DNA of 64,000 nt from Euhalothece natronophila Z-M001 (GCF_007904085.1 NZ_CP042326.1:2976001-3040000), one strand, 5' to 3'; shown: positions 1-9,402, counted from the stretch's first letter. A program made the numbers and translations. The notes: generated by a model from the sequence alone, not told the origin.

Positions 1-30
1 TGCCGTTTTAAAAACTCGGGAGTAATTATT

Positions 31-1419
31 ATGAATAATAACCATAACATAACAGTTTCTTCTTTTGACACAGAAACTCCCTCCCCTACTCGCAAGCGAG
101 CTTTTCCGAAAAAGTGGCTTTATGGGGCGGGTGCTGTCGGATTAGTTGCCCTGATTGCTTATACGTTGCGCCCTCAACCCCTGAGTGTGGATTTAGGAGA
201 AGTGGAACGAGGAACGCTACAATTAACGGTGGATGCAGAAGGACGAACACGGGTGCGCGATCGGTTTACGGTGTCAGCCTCAGTGAGTGGGAATTTGCAA
301 CGGATTTCCCTACAAGCAGGAGATGAGGTAGAAGAGGGGATGATTCTTGCCCAAATTGATCCCCTACCGATTACCAGCCAAGTGGAGGCAACACAGGCGC
401 AATTACAAGCCTTACAAGCAGAAATGAGTGGTGTTGAAACCCAACGCCCTAAACCTGAAGCCCTGAGAGAGGCAGACTCTCGCATTGAATCCGCTTTAGC
501 CAGAAAACGGCAAGCGCAAGCCCAAGTAGAAGAAGCAGAATCGGCATTTAATCAAGCCCAGCGCGATCGCGATCGATCCCAAACTCTCTGGGAAGAAGGG
601 GTGATTCCTCGCCAAGACTTAGAAAATGCTGAACTCAGAGAAACGCAACGGCGACGGGAGTTAAACACAGCACGGGAACAGGTGGCAGTCGCAGAAGCTG
701 ATATTCAGGGAGCGCGAGAACAACGGGCTAATCTAGAAGCGCAACAACAAGATCCCGATTATCTACTGGATGTTTATCAATCTCGGATGGCGGCAGTGGA
801 AGCAGAGTTAGAGCAACTTTCTGCTGATGCTGAACGAACCAATATTGTAGCTCCCAGTTCTGGTCAAGTTTTAGAGGTGCTAGAAAAAAGTGCGCGTCAT
901 GTTAATGCTGGCACTCCTCTCATTGAAATTGGCAATCCAAATCAACTAGAAATCGTGATTGATGTTCTCTCCACCGAAGCCGTGCGAGTTCAACCAGGAG
1001 CGACGATTCAAGTAGAACGCTGGGGAGGAGATACCCCTCTGCAAGCCACAGTACGCAAAGTTGAACCCTCAGCATTTACAAAAACCTCTGCTTTAGGAGT
1101 AGAAGAACAGCGAGTTAATGTCATTGCTGATTTTACTGAAGATCAAGTGCCATTAGGCGATGGTTATCGGGTAGAAGCAAGAATTGTAACTTGGGAGGAA
1201 GATGAGGTTCTGAAAGTTCCCATTAGCGCATTGTTTCGCTGTGAAGAAGACTGGTGTGTTTTCGTGAAAGAAAATGGACGCGCCCAACGGCAAAAAATTG
1301 ATATTACTCAGCGCAGCGATCGATTTGCGGCTGTCAAATCAGGATTAAATGCAGGAGATTTAGTGATTCAACATCCCAGTGATGAAGTTACCTCTGGAAC
1401 TCGTATTCAGGGTGAATGA
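31..1419 (+). CDS. HlyD/MFP-family efflux periplasmic adaptor
   Basis: This is a membrane-fusion protein of the HlyD/RND-adaptor type, which links an inner-membrane pump to an outer-membrane channel. The 462-residue product has a basic cytoplasmic start, one membrane anchor at about residues 29-46, a lipoyl-like half-motif around 85-110 (GDEVEEGMILAQID), a long Gln/Ala/Glu-rich coiled-coil hairpin at about 115-270, the second lipoyl half (IVAPSSGQVLEV) near 275, and a beta-barrel/membrane-proximal C-terminus. The start is supported by a GGGAG about ten bases upstream. No pump gene lies downstream, so any partner must be to the left of the window or elsewhere. The substrate cannot be inferred. 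Confidence 0.85.
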   Translation: MNNNHNITVSSFDTETPSPTRKRAFPKKWLYGAGAVGLVALIAYTLRPQPLSVDLGEVERGTLQLTVDAEGRTRVRDRFTVSASVSGNLQRISLQAGDEVEEGMILAQIDPLPITSQVEATQAQLQALQAEMSGVETQRPKPEALREADSRIESALARKRQAQAQVEEAESAFNQAQRDRDRSQTLWEEGVIPRQDLENAELRETQRRRELNTAREQVAVAEADIQGAREQRANLEAQQQDPDYLLDVYQSRMAAVEAELEQLSADAERTNIVAPSSGQVLEVLEKSARHVNAGTPLIEIGNPNQLEIVIDVLSTEAVRVQPGATIQVERWGGDTPLQATVRKVEPSAFTKTSALGVEEQRVNVIADFTEDQVPLGDGYRVEARIVTWEEDEVLKVPISALFRCEEDWCVFVKENGRAQRQKIDITQRSDRFAAVKSGLNAGDLVIQHPSDEVTSGTRIQGE

Positions 1420-1448
1420 TATTATCCCATTTTGCTCATTGATTACTC

Positions 1449-1943
1449 TTACTCAGGTAGTTCTGAAGAGTGATGACTAACAATTAACCATTCTGAGCCA
1501 TCCCATTGATAAGTATAGCTATAGCGCGCCGTAACTATTTCCCCCGTATCAGCAAAGGTGAAGGTGTAAATACCAGCATCTACTGCAGTATTACAGTGAA
1601 TTTTAATGTTGCGAAAATTAATTTCTCCAGATGGACTTTCCTCTAGAAAATCATCAAAGTAATCCTTCTTTTCTTCTCGGGTGAGGCGGGGTTGATTTGA
1701 AACAGTGGGTAAAAGAGTTGATTCCTCTGCGTAGTTATCAGCTACTTTACTTGGTTCACCTGTTTCTAACGACTCATTCCAACGCTCAAAAAGTGAAGCG
1801 ATTTCCTCTTCCGAAGTTGCTTTACAAGTTTCTTCCCGTGTCTCTTCGTTATTAGTGTTATTAGTCTCTGCAACTCCATGAGAGACATAGCCCACTAAGG
1901 TAGCAGCAAGGAAAGATACACTTAAGGTTATAATTTTTTTCAT
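1449..1943 (-). CDS. Secreted SnoaL/DUF4440-like protein (SgcJ/EcaC type)
   Basis: The protein has 164 residues. It begins with a signal peptide (about residues 1-25, ending near GVAE), followed by an acidic linker and a cone-shaped NTF2/SnoaL-like domain. The pattern EEEIASLFERWNESLETG, then YAEESTLLPT, then a C-terminal YTYQWDGSEWLIVSHHSS strand, is typical of the DUF4440/SgcJ family. Members bind small ligands or act as assembly domains, and the function here is unknown. The start is well supported by AAGGAG seven bases upstream of the ATG. It is convergent with the HlyD gene. Export to the periplasm is inferred from the leader. Confidence 0.7.
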   Translation of the reverse strand: MKKIITLSVSFLAATLVGYVSHGVAETNNTNNEETREETCKATSEEEIASLFERWNESLETGEPSKVADNYAEESTLLPTVSNQPRLTREEKKDYFDDFLEESPSGEINFRNIKIHCNTAVDAGIYTFTFADTGEIVTARYSYTYQWDGSEWLIVSHHSSELPE

Positions 1944-2309
1944 AAAATCTCCTTTGATTTGGTTAAGGTATTAAAAGAGCCACAATTATAGCAATCCTAA
2001 ATCAGAAGACGAAATAAAGCAACACTACTAAGGATAATTTCTGGGGAAAAGGTAATAACTGATAAAACCAGTTTTCCTGTTCAAGGAAGCAGGTTGATTT
2101 AAGAAATGGAGAATATTTGCCCAAACAATTTCAGACCAAATGTGAGCAAAGAGAGTGACGAGAAGCGCGATCGCGCATAATTTTTAAGTTACGCGATCGC
2201 GGTTTACATTGACAATTTTACCCCCAGTGATCTGTTATCAGTTTCACTTAATGCTTTCAGTCGCTAAAGATGGCATAATATGAAAGTATCGGGGCTACGA
2301 TCCAACATA
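1944..2309. other. Intergenic region with two HIP1 octamers
   Basis: No gene is seen here. Two exact GCGATCGC octamers lie 26 bases apart, at 2167-2174 and 2193-2200. A CATAAT/TAATAT hexamer at about 2274-2281 could be a -10 element for the gene to the right, but the -35 is weak. HIP1 copies are general features of cyanobacterial genomes rather than local regulators. Confidence 0.5.
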
Positions 2310-2379
2310 GTGTCCGAAAACGTTCAACAAACCTACTTGTACAAACATTCAATGGAGGACGCGCTTTCCTAATGGGCTA

Positions 2380-2769
2380 TTGTCTGCGCTTAAATCCGTA
2401 GAACTAATGGGAGTCTCCAGCGCGAAGATGCAGATGAAAGATTCTGATAATACACTTAATAAAGTTGTTTATATTGATGTTTCTCATCAGGGTGAGTTGG
2501 ATTTATCGCAGTTAGTAGATAATTCAACTATTTATTTAAAAAATGAGTCTTTTCATCCTCATAACTTTAATTTAGAAAATTTAAGTGAGATTTCAGTGGG
2601 AACAACTTTTTGGGTAGTCTATGAGGGAGAATATAGCTTAATTTTAAACTTTTATGAAGCAAAATTAATTCCTATCCAACATAATGAAGAGGAATTAAAG
2701 TTACCAGAATCAGCAGCCTTTATGATTCGGAAACTTGATAATCTTAAATGGATGATATTTTTTGGGTAA
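2380..2769 (+). CDS. Hypothetical protein, possibly frameshifted at its 5' end
   Basis: I do not recognise this family. The open frame is 129 codons from a TTG, and no good ribosome site fits that TTG; an ATG at 2407 is an alternative. The product is soluble, beta-rich and acidic (for example VVYIDVSHQGELDLSQL). An upstream frame opens with GTG at 2310, encodes 20 residues ending in EDALS, and meets TAA at 2370. Skipping one base there joins it smoothly to the main frame (NGLLSALKSVELMG). A GGAGG sits about 11 bases before that stop. The true gene may therefore be 2310-2769 with a frameshift. The coding status is moderately convincing because the frame stays open to its stop with plausible composition. 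Confidence 0.5.
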   Translation: MSALKSVELMGVSSAKMQMKDSDNTLNKVVYIDVSHQGELDLSQLVDNSTIYLKNESFHPHNFNLENLSEISVGTTFWVVYEGEYSLILNFYEAKLIPIQHNEEELKLPESAAFMIRKLDNLKWMIFFG

Positions 2770-2773
2770 TTAA

Positions 2774-3022
2774 TTATTGAGTTTCTTCAAAACACTGTAT
2801 TGGGGGAGAAGATACTCGTAAAATAGCCTCATAAGCCCAATGATCTGGTCGAACATCGGAAAAGGGAGAAGGAAACTGCCCTTCCGGACAAGTCACCATA
2901 TCCTCTTGCACTATCTTCCTAGTATTATTCTCTTGTGCTGAGAGAGGTTTTGCTACTCCTAGTAGTGAGATAAAGATAACTAGTGCTAACATTAATCGGT
3001 TCATTTTAATTAGTCTTTTCAC
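2774..3022 (-). CDS. Small secreted protein with a partial SLH motif
   Basis: The protein has 82 residues, with a signal peptide (about residues 1-29, cut after LSAQ). A short mature region contains CPEGQFPSPFSDVRPDHWAY, which is the start of an S-layer-homology domain (FxDVxxDHWAYEAI). A complete SLH domain is about 55 residues, so only the first half is present before the stop. It may be a trimmed remnant of an SLH protein or a genuine mini-protein. The start is either GTG (used here) or the ATG six codons later. It is convergent with the upstream hypothetical gene, five bases away. Confidence 0.55.
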   Translation of the reverse strand: MKRLIKMNRLMLALVIFISLLGVAKPLSAQENNTRKIVQEDMVTCPEGQFPSPFSDVRPDHWAYEAILRVSSPPIQCFEETQ

Positions 3023-3041
3023 AAATCTTCTATCTACTCTT

Positions 3042-4214
3042 CTAGTTTAACCTGAGTAAAGATAAAATTTCTTGAGCTGCGCGATCGCGCACTCCTGTTT
3101 GTCCTAAAGTTTTTCTGATTCGTTGATATCCTTGTAACATTTCTTCTCGTTTGTGGTCGTTAGTTAGTAAAGTAAGAGCTTCTGTAACGACTGTAGAAAC
3201 TGTAGCGTTTTCCTGTAATAATTCGGGAACAATCGCTTCTTGAACAACGATATTTGTCGGAGAAATAAAAGGTACTGAAAAATTTAATAAATTTCGCCCT
3301 ACCCACATTGTTAGAGGATTTACACGATATAACACCACTTGTGGAACATTTAACAAAGCTAATTCTAAGTTAACTGTTCCTGACTTGGTAATTGCTAAAT
3401 CGGCAGCCGCGATCGCGCTTAAAGTATCTTCAGGAATAATCCTGACAGGTAACTGATAGCGTTTAATTTTTTCTTGAATAATCAGCGAAAATTTAGGGGT
3501 AGATAAGGGTAATAATAGCTGTAATTGCGGGAATTTTTCCTGTAAAATCGCTGCAGCTTCCAGAATAACAGGCAATAACAACTGAAGCTCTTGTTGACGA
3601 GAGGCGGGAATTAACGTGACCACCGTTGCCTCTTGGGAAATATTTAACTGTTGACGTGCTTGTTGCCGATTTGGAGCAGTTTCCATCCGATCCAACAAAG
3701 GATGACCCACCCAAGTTACATTCACTCCCTTGCTCGCAAAAAAACGGGCTTCTTCAGGAAAAATTGCCAAGAGACGATCACTGAGATCAATAATGGCCTG
3801 GGTATTACTAGGAAAAGGAGACCAGACCCAAGATTGGGGAGCAATATAGTAAACAATTGGCAATTGGGGAAAAAATCGACGCACATAATTGCCAATAGCA
3901 ATATTGGGTCCCATATAATCAATCAGCACCAGCACATCAGGGGGGGAGTTTCTTAAATAAGCCTTAGCCCGTTTTTGAACCTTCATCGTAGGTAAGATAA
4001 AGGGAAGGGATTCTAGGATGCCCACTGAGCCAATATTGGTGGTATTGCCCAACAAATGAGCCCCTGCTTGCGCCATACGATTGCCGCCTAAACCAATAAT
4101 ATTTAAGGGGATTCCCAGGGCTTCCCCTTGCTTATGGAGGGCTTCCACTAACAAGGCGCCATGTAGATCCCCAGAAACTTCGCCGGTGCTGATAAAAATT
4201 GTTTTCGTCTTCAT
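3042..4214 (-). CDS. lpxB: Lipid-A-disaccharide synthase
   Basis: LpxB transfers lipid X onto UDP-2,3-diacylglucosamine to make the lipid A disaccharide, on the cytoplasmic face of the inner membrane. The 390-residue protein has the family length and a GT-B fold. The N-terminus reads ISTGEVSGDLHG, followed by VLIDYMGPN, YYIAPQSWVW and a C-terminal nucleotide-binding region with TKSGTVNLELALL. It is the last gene of the minus-strand cluster bamA-lpxC-fabZ-lpxA-lpxB. Its ATG overlaps the stop of lpxA by four bases, suggesting translational coupling. The second half carries the usual LYRVNPLTMWVGR signature. Confidence 0.95.
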   Translation of the reverse strand: MKTKTIFISTGEVSGDLHGALLVEALHKQGEALGIPLNIIGLGGNRMAQAGAHLLGNTTNIGSVGILESLPFILPTMKVQKRAKAYLRNSPPDVLVLIDYMGPNIAIGNYVRRFFPQLPIVYYIAPQSWVWSPFPSNTQAIIDLSDRLLAIFPEEARFFASKGVNVTWVGHPLLDRMETAPNRQQARQQLNISQEATVVTLIPASRQQELQLLLPVILEAAAILQEKFPQLQLLLPLSTPKFSLIIQEKIKRYQLPVRIIPEDTLSAIAAADLAITKSGTVNLELALLNVPQVVLYRVNPLTMWVGRNLLNFSVPFISPTNIVVQEAIVPELLQENATVSTVVTEALTLLTNDHKREEMLQGYQRIRKTLGQTGVRDRAAQEILSLLRLN

Positions 4215-5017
4215 CGCGATCGCCTTTCTCCTGGCATTAACCCTCGACGACCTGTTTGTTGAGAGTCCTCAATAAATTCATAAAACTCTTGCAAGGGTTC
4301 CGAACCCGAAAGGAGCTTTAATTTCCCCAAAGCTTCTTCTAAGGTATAACCAGAGCGATATAAAATACGATAAGCCCTTTTCAGACTAGAAATTGCTTCA
4401 TCGTTATATCCACGCCGTTGCAACCCAATTAGATTCAAAGAACGCACTCGCCCCGGATTACCTGCTACTAGAAGGTAAGGAGGAATATCGCGATCAATCC
4501 GACTCATGCCCCCTACCATTACCAATTTACCAATTTGAACAAACTGATGAATCCCTAATACACCACCGATGGTTGCTTGTTCTTGGATTTTGACGTGACC
4601 GGCAAGAGCAACATTATTCGCAATGACAACTTCATCCTCAATTACACAATTATGAGCCACATGAACATAAGCCATTAAGAGAGTGTGATTACCAATAAAA
4701 GTCACTTCTCCTTCATCAGTGGCTCGATTAATAGTGACATATTCTCGAATGAGGTTATCATCACCAATTTTTACCCAACTTTGAGCCCCACGATATTTTA
4801 AGTCTTGAGGTTCTAAGCCAATAACCGCCCCTGGAAAAATACGATTATTTGTTCCAATTTCTGTAGGCCCTTCAATCACCACATGAGGTCCTACAACGGT
4901 TTGAGAGCCAATTTTTACTTTTTCGCCAATAACTGCATAAGCCCCAACTTCAACACTTGGGGCTAATTCTGCCGAATTTGCAATTACAGCAGTGGGGTGA
5001 ATTAATGATGTACCCAC
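4211..5017 (-). CDS. lpxA: UDP-N-acetylglucosamine acyltransferase
   Basis: LpxA is the first lipid A enzyme and adds a 3-hydroxyacyl chain from ACP to UDP-GlcNAc. The 268 residues are mostly hexapeptide repeats forming a left-handed beta-helix (for example IGEKVKIGSQTVVGPHVVIEG in part), followed by a helical C-terminus. The catalytic His is visible in AYVHVAHNC, and the downstream GGVLGIHQFVQIG segment is typical. The gene lies between fabZ (33 bases upstream) and lpxB (four-base overlap). The start ATG is the natural one, since HPTAVI follows at once. Confidence 0.95.
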   Translation of the reverse strand: MGTSLIHPTAVIANSAELAPSVEVGAYAVIGEKVKIGSQTVVGPHVVIEGPTEIGTNNRIFPGAVIGLEPQDLKYRGAQSWVKIGDDNLIREYVTINRATDEGEVTFIGNHTLLMAYVHVAHNCVIEDEVVIANNVALAGHVKIQEQATIGGVLGIHQFVQIGKLVMVGGMSRIDRDIPPYLLVAGNPGRVRSLNLIGLQRRGYNDEAISSLKRAYRILYRSGYTLEEALGKLKLLSGSEPLQEFYEFIEDSQQTGRRGLMPGERRSR

Positions 5018-5050
5018 AAAGTTTCTCCTAACCTTTCCTTTTGATTCAGG

Positions 5051-5560
5051 CTATTCAAACAAGGAAAATAGCATAACTCCTTGGGCTGCCACTTGATCCT
5101 CAACTGTGGCACACCCTTGTACCTTGCCAAACCCTCGTTTGAAAGACAATAGTTCAACATTCATAATCAATTGATCCCCAGGTACTACAGGACGACGAAA
5201 ACGAATTTTGTCAATACCGGCAAAGGCAAAGAAACTTCCAGCCACCTCTGGTAATTGGGTTAAAACTACACCACCAACTTGCGCCATTGCCTCAACAATT
5301 AACACTCCTGGCATAATGGGACGATTCGGAATATGGCCCTGAAAATGAGGCTCATTAAAAGTAACATTTTTTAGCCCCACTGCCCGTTCACCAGGAACAT
5401 ACTCAATGATACGGTCAACAAGGGCAAAAGGGTAGCGATGAGGAAGAAGTTTTTGAATTTCCTCAACGGTATAAATCGTTTTCTTGGGATCACTAGAGGT
5501 AGAAGGAACAGAAGATTGTTCAGATTCAAGGTGAGTGGTTTCGGAAGTTACTGAAGACAT
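5051..5560 (-). CDS. fabZ: 3-hydroxyacyl-ACP dehydratase FabZ
   Basis: FabZ dehydrates beta-hydroxyacyl-ACP in fatty acid elongation and competes with LpxA for the same substrate, so the gene order is meaningful. The hot-dog domain starts near residue 28 ([21 protein letters not shown], first half). The catalytic His is in LLPHRYPF and the Glu is in [10 protein letters not shown], after [11 protein letters not shown]. The first 27 residues are a Ser/Glu-rich extension that is not conserved in short FabZ proteins. The length is 169 residues. The 155 bases upstream separate it from lpxC. Confidence 0.94.
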   Translation of the reverse strand: MSSVTSETTHLESEQSSVPSTSSDPKKTIYTVEEIQKLLPHRYPFALVDRIIEYVPGERAVGLKNVTFNEPHFQGHIPNRPIMPGVLIVEAMAQVGGVVLTQLPEVAGSFFAFAGIDKIRFRRPVVPGDQLIMNVELLSFKRGFGKVQGCATVEDQVAAQGVMLFSLFE

Positions 5561-5715
5561 AAGTAATGTTTACAAGAGTCTAATTTTAATTATTGAAGAT
5601 AACATTGGGAACTATCTTCACATTTGTTTCTCGTTAAGTTAATTTTAAGGGAATTAGGGGTGATTTCAATAACTAAGAGACTAGAAAAGAGTAAAACTAG
5701 CAAAAAGTAGGCATT

Positions 5716-6546
5716 TTAGGTAGTCCTCATTAATTCCTTAGCTAAACGGATATGTAGATGATGACTGGCTTTATAGGCAAAAATATGCGCTTGGGGAAAA
5801 ATTCCCAACAAACTTAAATCACCCACTAAATCCAGTAGTTTATGACGAACTGGCTCATTTGCAAAGCGTAAAGGTGGATTTAACCAACCCTGTTCACCAC
5901 AAACTAAGGCATTATCAAGACTACCTCCCTTAATTAATCCCGCTTGTTGCAAGGCTTCTATTTGTTTAGCAAGCACAAAAGTCCTTGCTGGCGCGATCGC
6001 GCTTTCATAGTCTCCTTTTTCAGGATACCAACTTAACCACTGTTGACCAATAGCATCAACGGGATAATCAACAGCGTAACTTAATTGCGTTTGATCTGCT
6101 GGAAACGCTGCAACAATGGCATCTTTCTCTTGCACTGACACTGGAGAATTGAGAACTAAGCCTTTTTGTTTTGGGACTTGACAACTTACCCGTCCTACCC
6201 GCTGAATTTGTTGTGTCCAACTGAGAGCAGAACCATCTAATAACGGAACTTCTGGACCATTAATTTCAATGCGAGCATGATCAACACCTAACCCAAACAG
6301 TGCCGATAATAAATGTTCTACCGTTCGCACTGTTGCCTGACCTTGTTGTAATTCGGTGGACAGTTGGGTTTGACTCACCGCTTCTACAGTGGCAGAAATA
6401 GACGGCGCTTCGGGTAAATCAGTCCGAACAAAATAACGTCCCTCTCCTGCCTGTGCTGGTTTAACTGTAACCGTTACTTCCTCGCCTGAATGTAATCCCA
6501 CTCCCGAACTTGTAAAAGAAGTGGCAAGGGTTTGCTCTTCTACCAT
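5716..6546 (-). CDS. lpxC: UDP-3-O-acyl-N-acetylglucosamine deacetylase
   Basis: LpxC is the zinc deacetylase that commits precursor to lipid A. I start it at the Met giving MVEEQTLATSF, for 276 residues, the normal length. A longer frame begins at 6606 but its extra 20 residues lie inside the end of bamA and are unlikely. Zinc ligands are seen in EHLLSAL and in HKLLDLVGD (HxxxD), with the catalytic region at SHHLHIRL. The ATG comes one base after the bamA stop codon, so translation is probably coupled to bamA. Confidence 0.93.
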   Translation of the reverse strand: MVEEQTLATSFTSSGVGLHSGEEVTVTVKPAQAGEGRYFVRTDLPEAPSISATVEAVSQTQLSTELQQGQATVRTVEHLLSALFGLGVDHARIEINGPEVPLLDGSALSWTQQIQRVGRVSCQVPKQKGLVLNSPVSVQEKDAIVAAFPADQTQLSYAVDYPVDAIGQQWLSWYPEKGDYESAIAPARTFVLAKQIEALQQAGLIKGGSLDNALVCGEQGWLNPPLRFANEPVRHKLLDLVGDLSLLGIFPQAHIFAYKASHHLHIRLAKELMRTT

Positions 6547-6547
6547 C

Positions 6548-8554
6548 TTAAAACCGTTCTCCAATGCCAAAATGAATGCGATTATCCCCTTGATCATTAA
6601 TCCCATAATCTAAGCGAAGAGGACCTAAAGGAGAATCAACTCTCACCCCTAAGCCATAACCGAAACCACTACCAGGCTTATCCCGAACCTCTGCCGGTTG
6701 TCCAGGAACATTACTACCAGTGCCTAAATCCGTTCCCACATCCACGAATAAAGCACCACCAATAATATCAAAAACGGGAAAACGATATTCAGCAGTTGCC
6801 TGGAGAAAACTACGTCCAGCTCCGACATCTCCTTGTTGATAACCTCGTACTGAGTTAGTCCCTCCTAAAGAAAACGCTTCATAGGGGGGTAAATCTCCAA
6901 AAACCGTTCCTGCTTGTACATTAAACGCTAAGGTTTCAGCGCCATCAGCAAAATTTGTCCAATCCACAGGGAAAAATTGACTGTAACCCGCTTCTAAGCG
7001 ATTAAAGAAAATACTCCCAGAGCCAATGGGAACTGATTGATCCACCCCTAGTCGTAAAACCGACCCACTTGTGGGTTGCCGAGGATTATCACGTAAATCG
7101 CGTCTTGCTCCTAACTCCAGCACCACCAAATCATCACGACCGCTTTCATCAAAGGATAATTGATTATCGTCTTCATCTCTAGGGGAAATCTGTCCATCAC
7201 TATCTTCAATTTGAACTCGTTGATAATTTAAGCCTGCGGAAACATTCCACTCAGCCCGAGTAAAGGGGTCTGGTGCTAAGGGACGCGCAAACTCAACTCC
7301 TCCACCTGTTCTAATCACTCGCGGGGTGTCACCATCAGGCAAAGTAACATTTGTTTCTCCACCGTCAAAAATCACCGAAAGAGAACGACGGCGGAATAAA
7401 TCAGCAGTATAAGACGTGCGATAAGGATCCCCAGCAATCCAAGGGTCTTGAAAACGAGCATTAAATAACAGCGTCCGACCACCCACTTGTAATTCTGTGG
7501 ATAAGTTTTGATTATTGCCACCTAAATTCTGTTCTTGGTAACTAACTGTGCCAAATAATCCTGTTGCAGAACTAACACCAGCCCCAGCACCAATTGAGCC
7601 AGTATCCCCTTCTACCATTTCAAAGTTAAGCACTACCTTACTGGGATCATCTCCCGGCTCAAAAGATAAATTACCATCTTCAAAAATTCCTAAGCCAAAA
7701 ACCCGCTCTAAATCAGCACGAGCCGTTTGCCGTCTAAACACATCCCCTGGTGAAAGTTCAACTTCTCGGGTAATAATAAAATCGCGAGTTCGCCCGTCTA
7801 TCTCTTCCCCAGTTTCATCAAGGAGACGAACTTGGATATCTTCAATGACTCCTTCAGCAACAGTAATGGTAACGACTCCATCTTCAGAAACTTCTGGAGA
7901 ATCCACTACTTGAGCAAGATCATATCCGTTTTCTTGATACCACTGATTTAACTGTTCGATATTATTTTGTAATTCTTGGAAATTGAGAAGTTCGCCATAT
8001 TGATCCCGAAATATTTCATCCACTACTTCATCTGGTAAAACTCTTTCTTCTTGATCAGCAGGAAGAGTATTTACTTGCACTTCTTCCAAAGTGGGGTTTG
8101 GCTCTACTACAAAAGTAACTCGAACCCCTAACGGGGTATCTTCTGGAACCACTCTCACATTAGAAAATAAACCAGTGGCAAAAATGGCATTCACATCTTC
8201 TTGTAATCGAGAACGAGTGGTTATTCGTCCTGGCTGGATATCTGTTGCATCAAAGACAATGTCCTCTAATTCTCCTTCTACCCCTTCTACATCTACCTCA
8301 ACGACCAGTACTTCTGGCTCATCTGCTGCGTCACCTTCAGGCATCTGCTGTTGGGGCGATTCCATCTCAGGAGGGGCTGGAGAGGGAGCTTCTTCCCCAT
8401 TACTGGGAAGCGCTGGTGAGGGATCTGTAGGAGCTTGAACTTGTAGCGCAGTCACTTCCTCTGGCTCTGATTGCGTCTCAGCATAAGCGACACCCTGCCA
8501 ACCGATGAAAGCAAGGACTGTCGCAGTTGAAATAATTGGAGATAAATGAGACAT
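6548..8554 (-). CDS. bamA: Omp85/BamA outer-membrane assembly factor
   Basis: This is the central subunit of the machinery that inserts beta-barrels into the outer membrane. It has a signal peptide (cut near GVAYAET), a Pro/Glu-rich linker to about residue 80, then POTRA domains (for example VLVVEVDVEGVEG, TFVVEPNPTLEEVQV and VTITVAEGVIEDIQV), and a 16-strand barrel from about residue 330 ending in IGERF with the expected C-terminal Phe. The barrel contains the conserved GGTNSVRGY motif. I prefer the ATG at 8554 (MSHLSP), which gives a clean leader; a GTG at 8578 is in frame upstream. The linkage to lpxC-fabZ-lpxA-lpxB is a known cyanobacterial order. Confidence 0.93.
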   Translation of the reverse strand: MSHLSPIISTATVLAFIGWQGVAYAETQSEPEEVTALQVQAPTDPSPALPSNGEEAPSPAPPEMESPQQQMPEGDAADEPEVLVVEVDVEGVEGELEDIVFDATDIQPGRITTRSRLQEDVNAIFATGLFSNVRVVPEDTPLGVRVTFVVEPNPTLEEVQVNTLPADQEERVLPDEVVDEIFRDQYGELLNFQELQNNIEQLNQWYQENGYDLAQVVDSPEVSEDGVVTITVAEGVIEDIQVRLLDETGEEIDGRTRDFIITREVELSPGDVFRRQTARADLERVFGLGIFEDGNLSFEPGDDPSKVVLNFEMVEGDTGSIGAGAGVSSATGLFGTVSYQEQNLGGNNQNLSTELQVGGRTLLFNARFQDPWIAGDPYRTSYTADLFRRRSLSVIFDGGETNVTLPDGDTPRVIRTGGGVEFARPLAPDPFTRAEWNVSAGLNYQRVQIEDSDGQISPRDEDDNQLSFDESGRDDLVVLELGARRDLRDNPRQPTSGSVLRLGVDQSVPIGSGSIFFNRLEAGYSQFFPVDWTNFADGAETLAFNVQAGTVFGDLPPYEAFSLGGTNSVRGYQQGDVGAGRSFLQATAEYRFPVFDIIGGALFVDVGTDLGTGSNVPGQPAEVRDKPGSGFGYGLGVRVDSPLGPLRLDYGINDQGDNRIHFGIGERF

Positions 8555-8655
8555 TCTAATTAGTTTTAACACTTCCACGCACCCAATCTATGATTGATTA
8601 TTAGCGATTGGTTATCTATAAAGAACCAATTAATCGCTATCTGCTATATTGTTTG

Positions 8656-9402
8656 CTATGACTCTTTAGTTGTCAATTGCAGTTGTGACAATATTCGGGT
8701 TTGCACTTGCTGATAGGCATTCTCCACTTTGCCTAAATCTTGGCGAAATCGATCTTTATCCATGACACGGGCTTCTGGATCAGGTTCATTTTGATCCCAT
8801 AAACGACAGGTATCAGGGCTAATCTCATCAGCTAATAAAAGATTCCCCTCTTTATCAAGTCCAAATTCCAACTTGAAATCTACTAGGGTAATGCCACATT
8901 GGCTAAAAAAGGTTTTCAGGTGAGTGTTGATAGCAAGAGCCTTAGTTTGTAGTTGTTCGAGTTGATTGAGGCTGGCAAGATTAAGAATTAGAATCCGATC
9001 GCGCGTTAAAATAGGGTCGCCAAGTTCATCTTTTTTATAATAAAATTCTACTAGAGGAAATGGCAAAATAGTGCCCTGCTCCAGTCCTGTTTCTCGACAT
9101 AGGCTACCTGCGGCAATGTTTCTCACCACAACTTCTAGAGGCAAGATAGTAACTGATTTTACTCGCATTTGCTGGGGGGTAGGTTGATCAAGATAGTGTG
9201 TGGCAAGTCCTTGGTTTTCTAAAAGCTGGAACAAGGCACTACTAATTCGACAATTGATTGCTCCTTTCTCTGTGATAGTGCCTCGTTTTTGGGCATTAAA
9301 AGCGGTGGCATCATCTTTGAAGTGGGTTAATAGAATCTCGGGATCCTCAGTGGAGTAAATAATTTTGGCTTTTCCTTCGTATAACTTTTCCATTTGCTTC
9401 AT
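8656..9402 (-). CDS. purC: SAICAR synthase (purine synthesis)
   Basis: PurC joins aspartate to CAIR with ATP in de novo purine synthesis. The 248-residue protein opens with LYEGKAKIIYST, the ATP-binding glycine loop of the family. It has FKDDATAFNAQK, VVVRNIAAGSLC and VDFKLEFG, then the DEISPDTCRLWD signature near residue 190. The Met at the fourth codon (MEKLYEGK, 9393) is an equally good start. The gene is transcribed toward bamA with an approximately 100-base gap. It is divergent from the small gene on the plus strand. Confidence 0.95.
   Translation of the reverse strand: MKQMEKLYEGKAKIIYSTEDPEILLTHFKDDATAFNAQKRGTITEKGAINCRISSALFQLLENQGLATHYLDQPTPQQMRVKSVTILPLEVVVRNIAAGSLCRETGLEQGTILPFPLVEFYYKKDELGDPILTRDRILILNLASLNQLEQLQTKALAINTHLKTFFSQCGITLVDFKLEFGLDKEGNLLLADEISPDTCRLWDQNEPDPEARVMDKDRFRQDLGKVENAYQQVQTRILSQLQLTTKES

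Noticed and set aside
6547-6606. Longer LpxC start at 6606
   Set aside because: The extra 20 residues overlap the bamA end and do not match LpxC N-termini; the ATG one base after the bamA stop fits better.
7548-7913. 121-codon frame opposite bamA, and a similar one at 8091-8438
   Set aside because: Ser/Thr/Pro-rich mirror translations of the bamA POTRA and linker regions; no ribosome site or family features.
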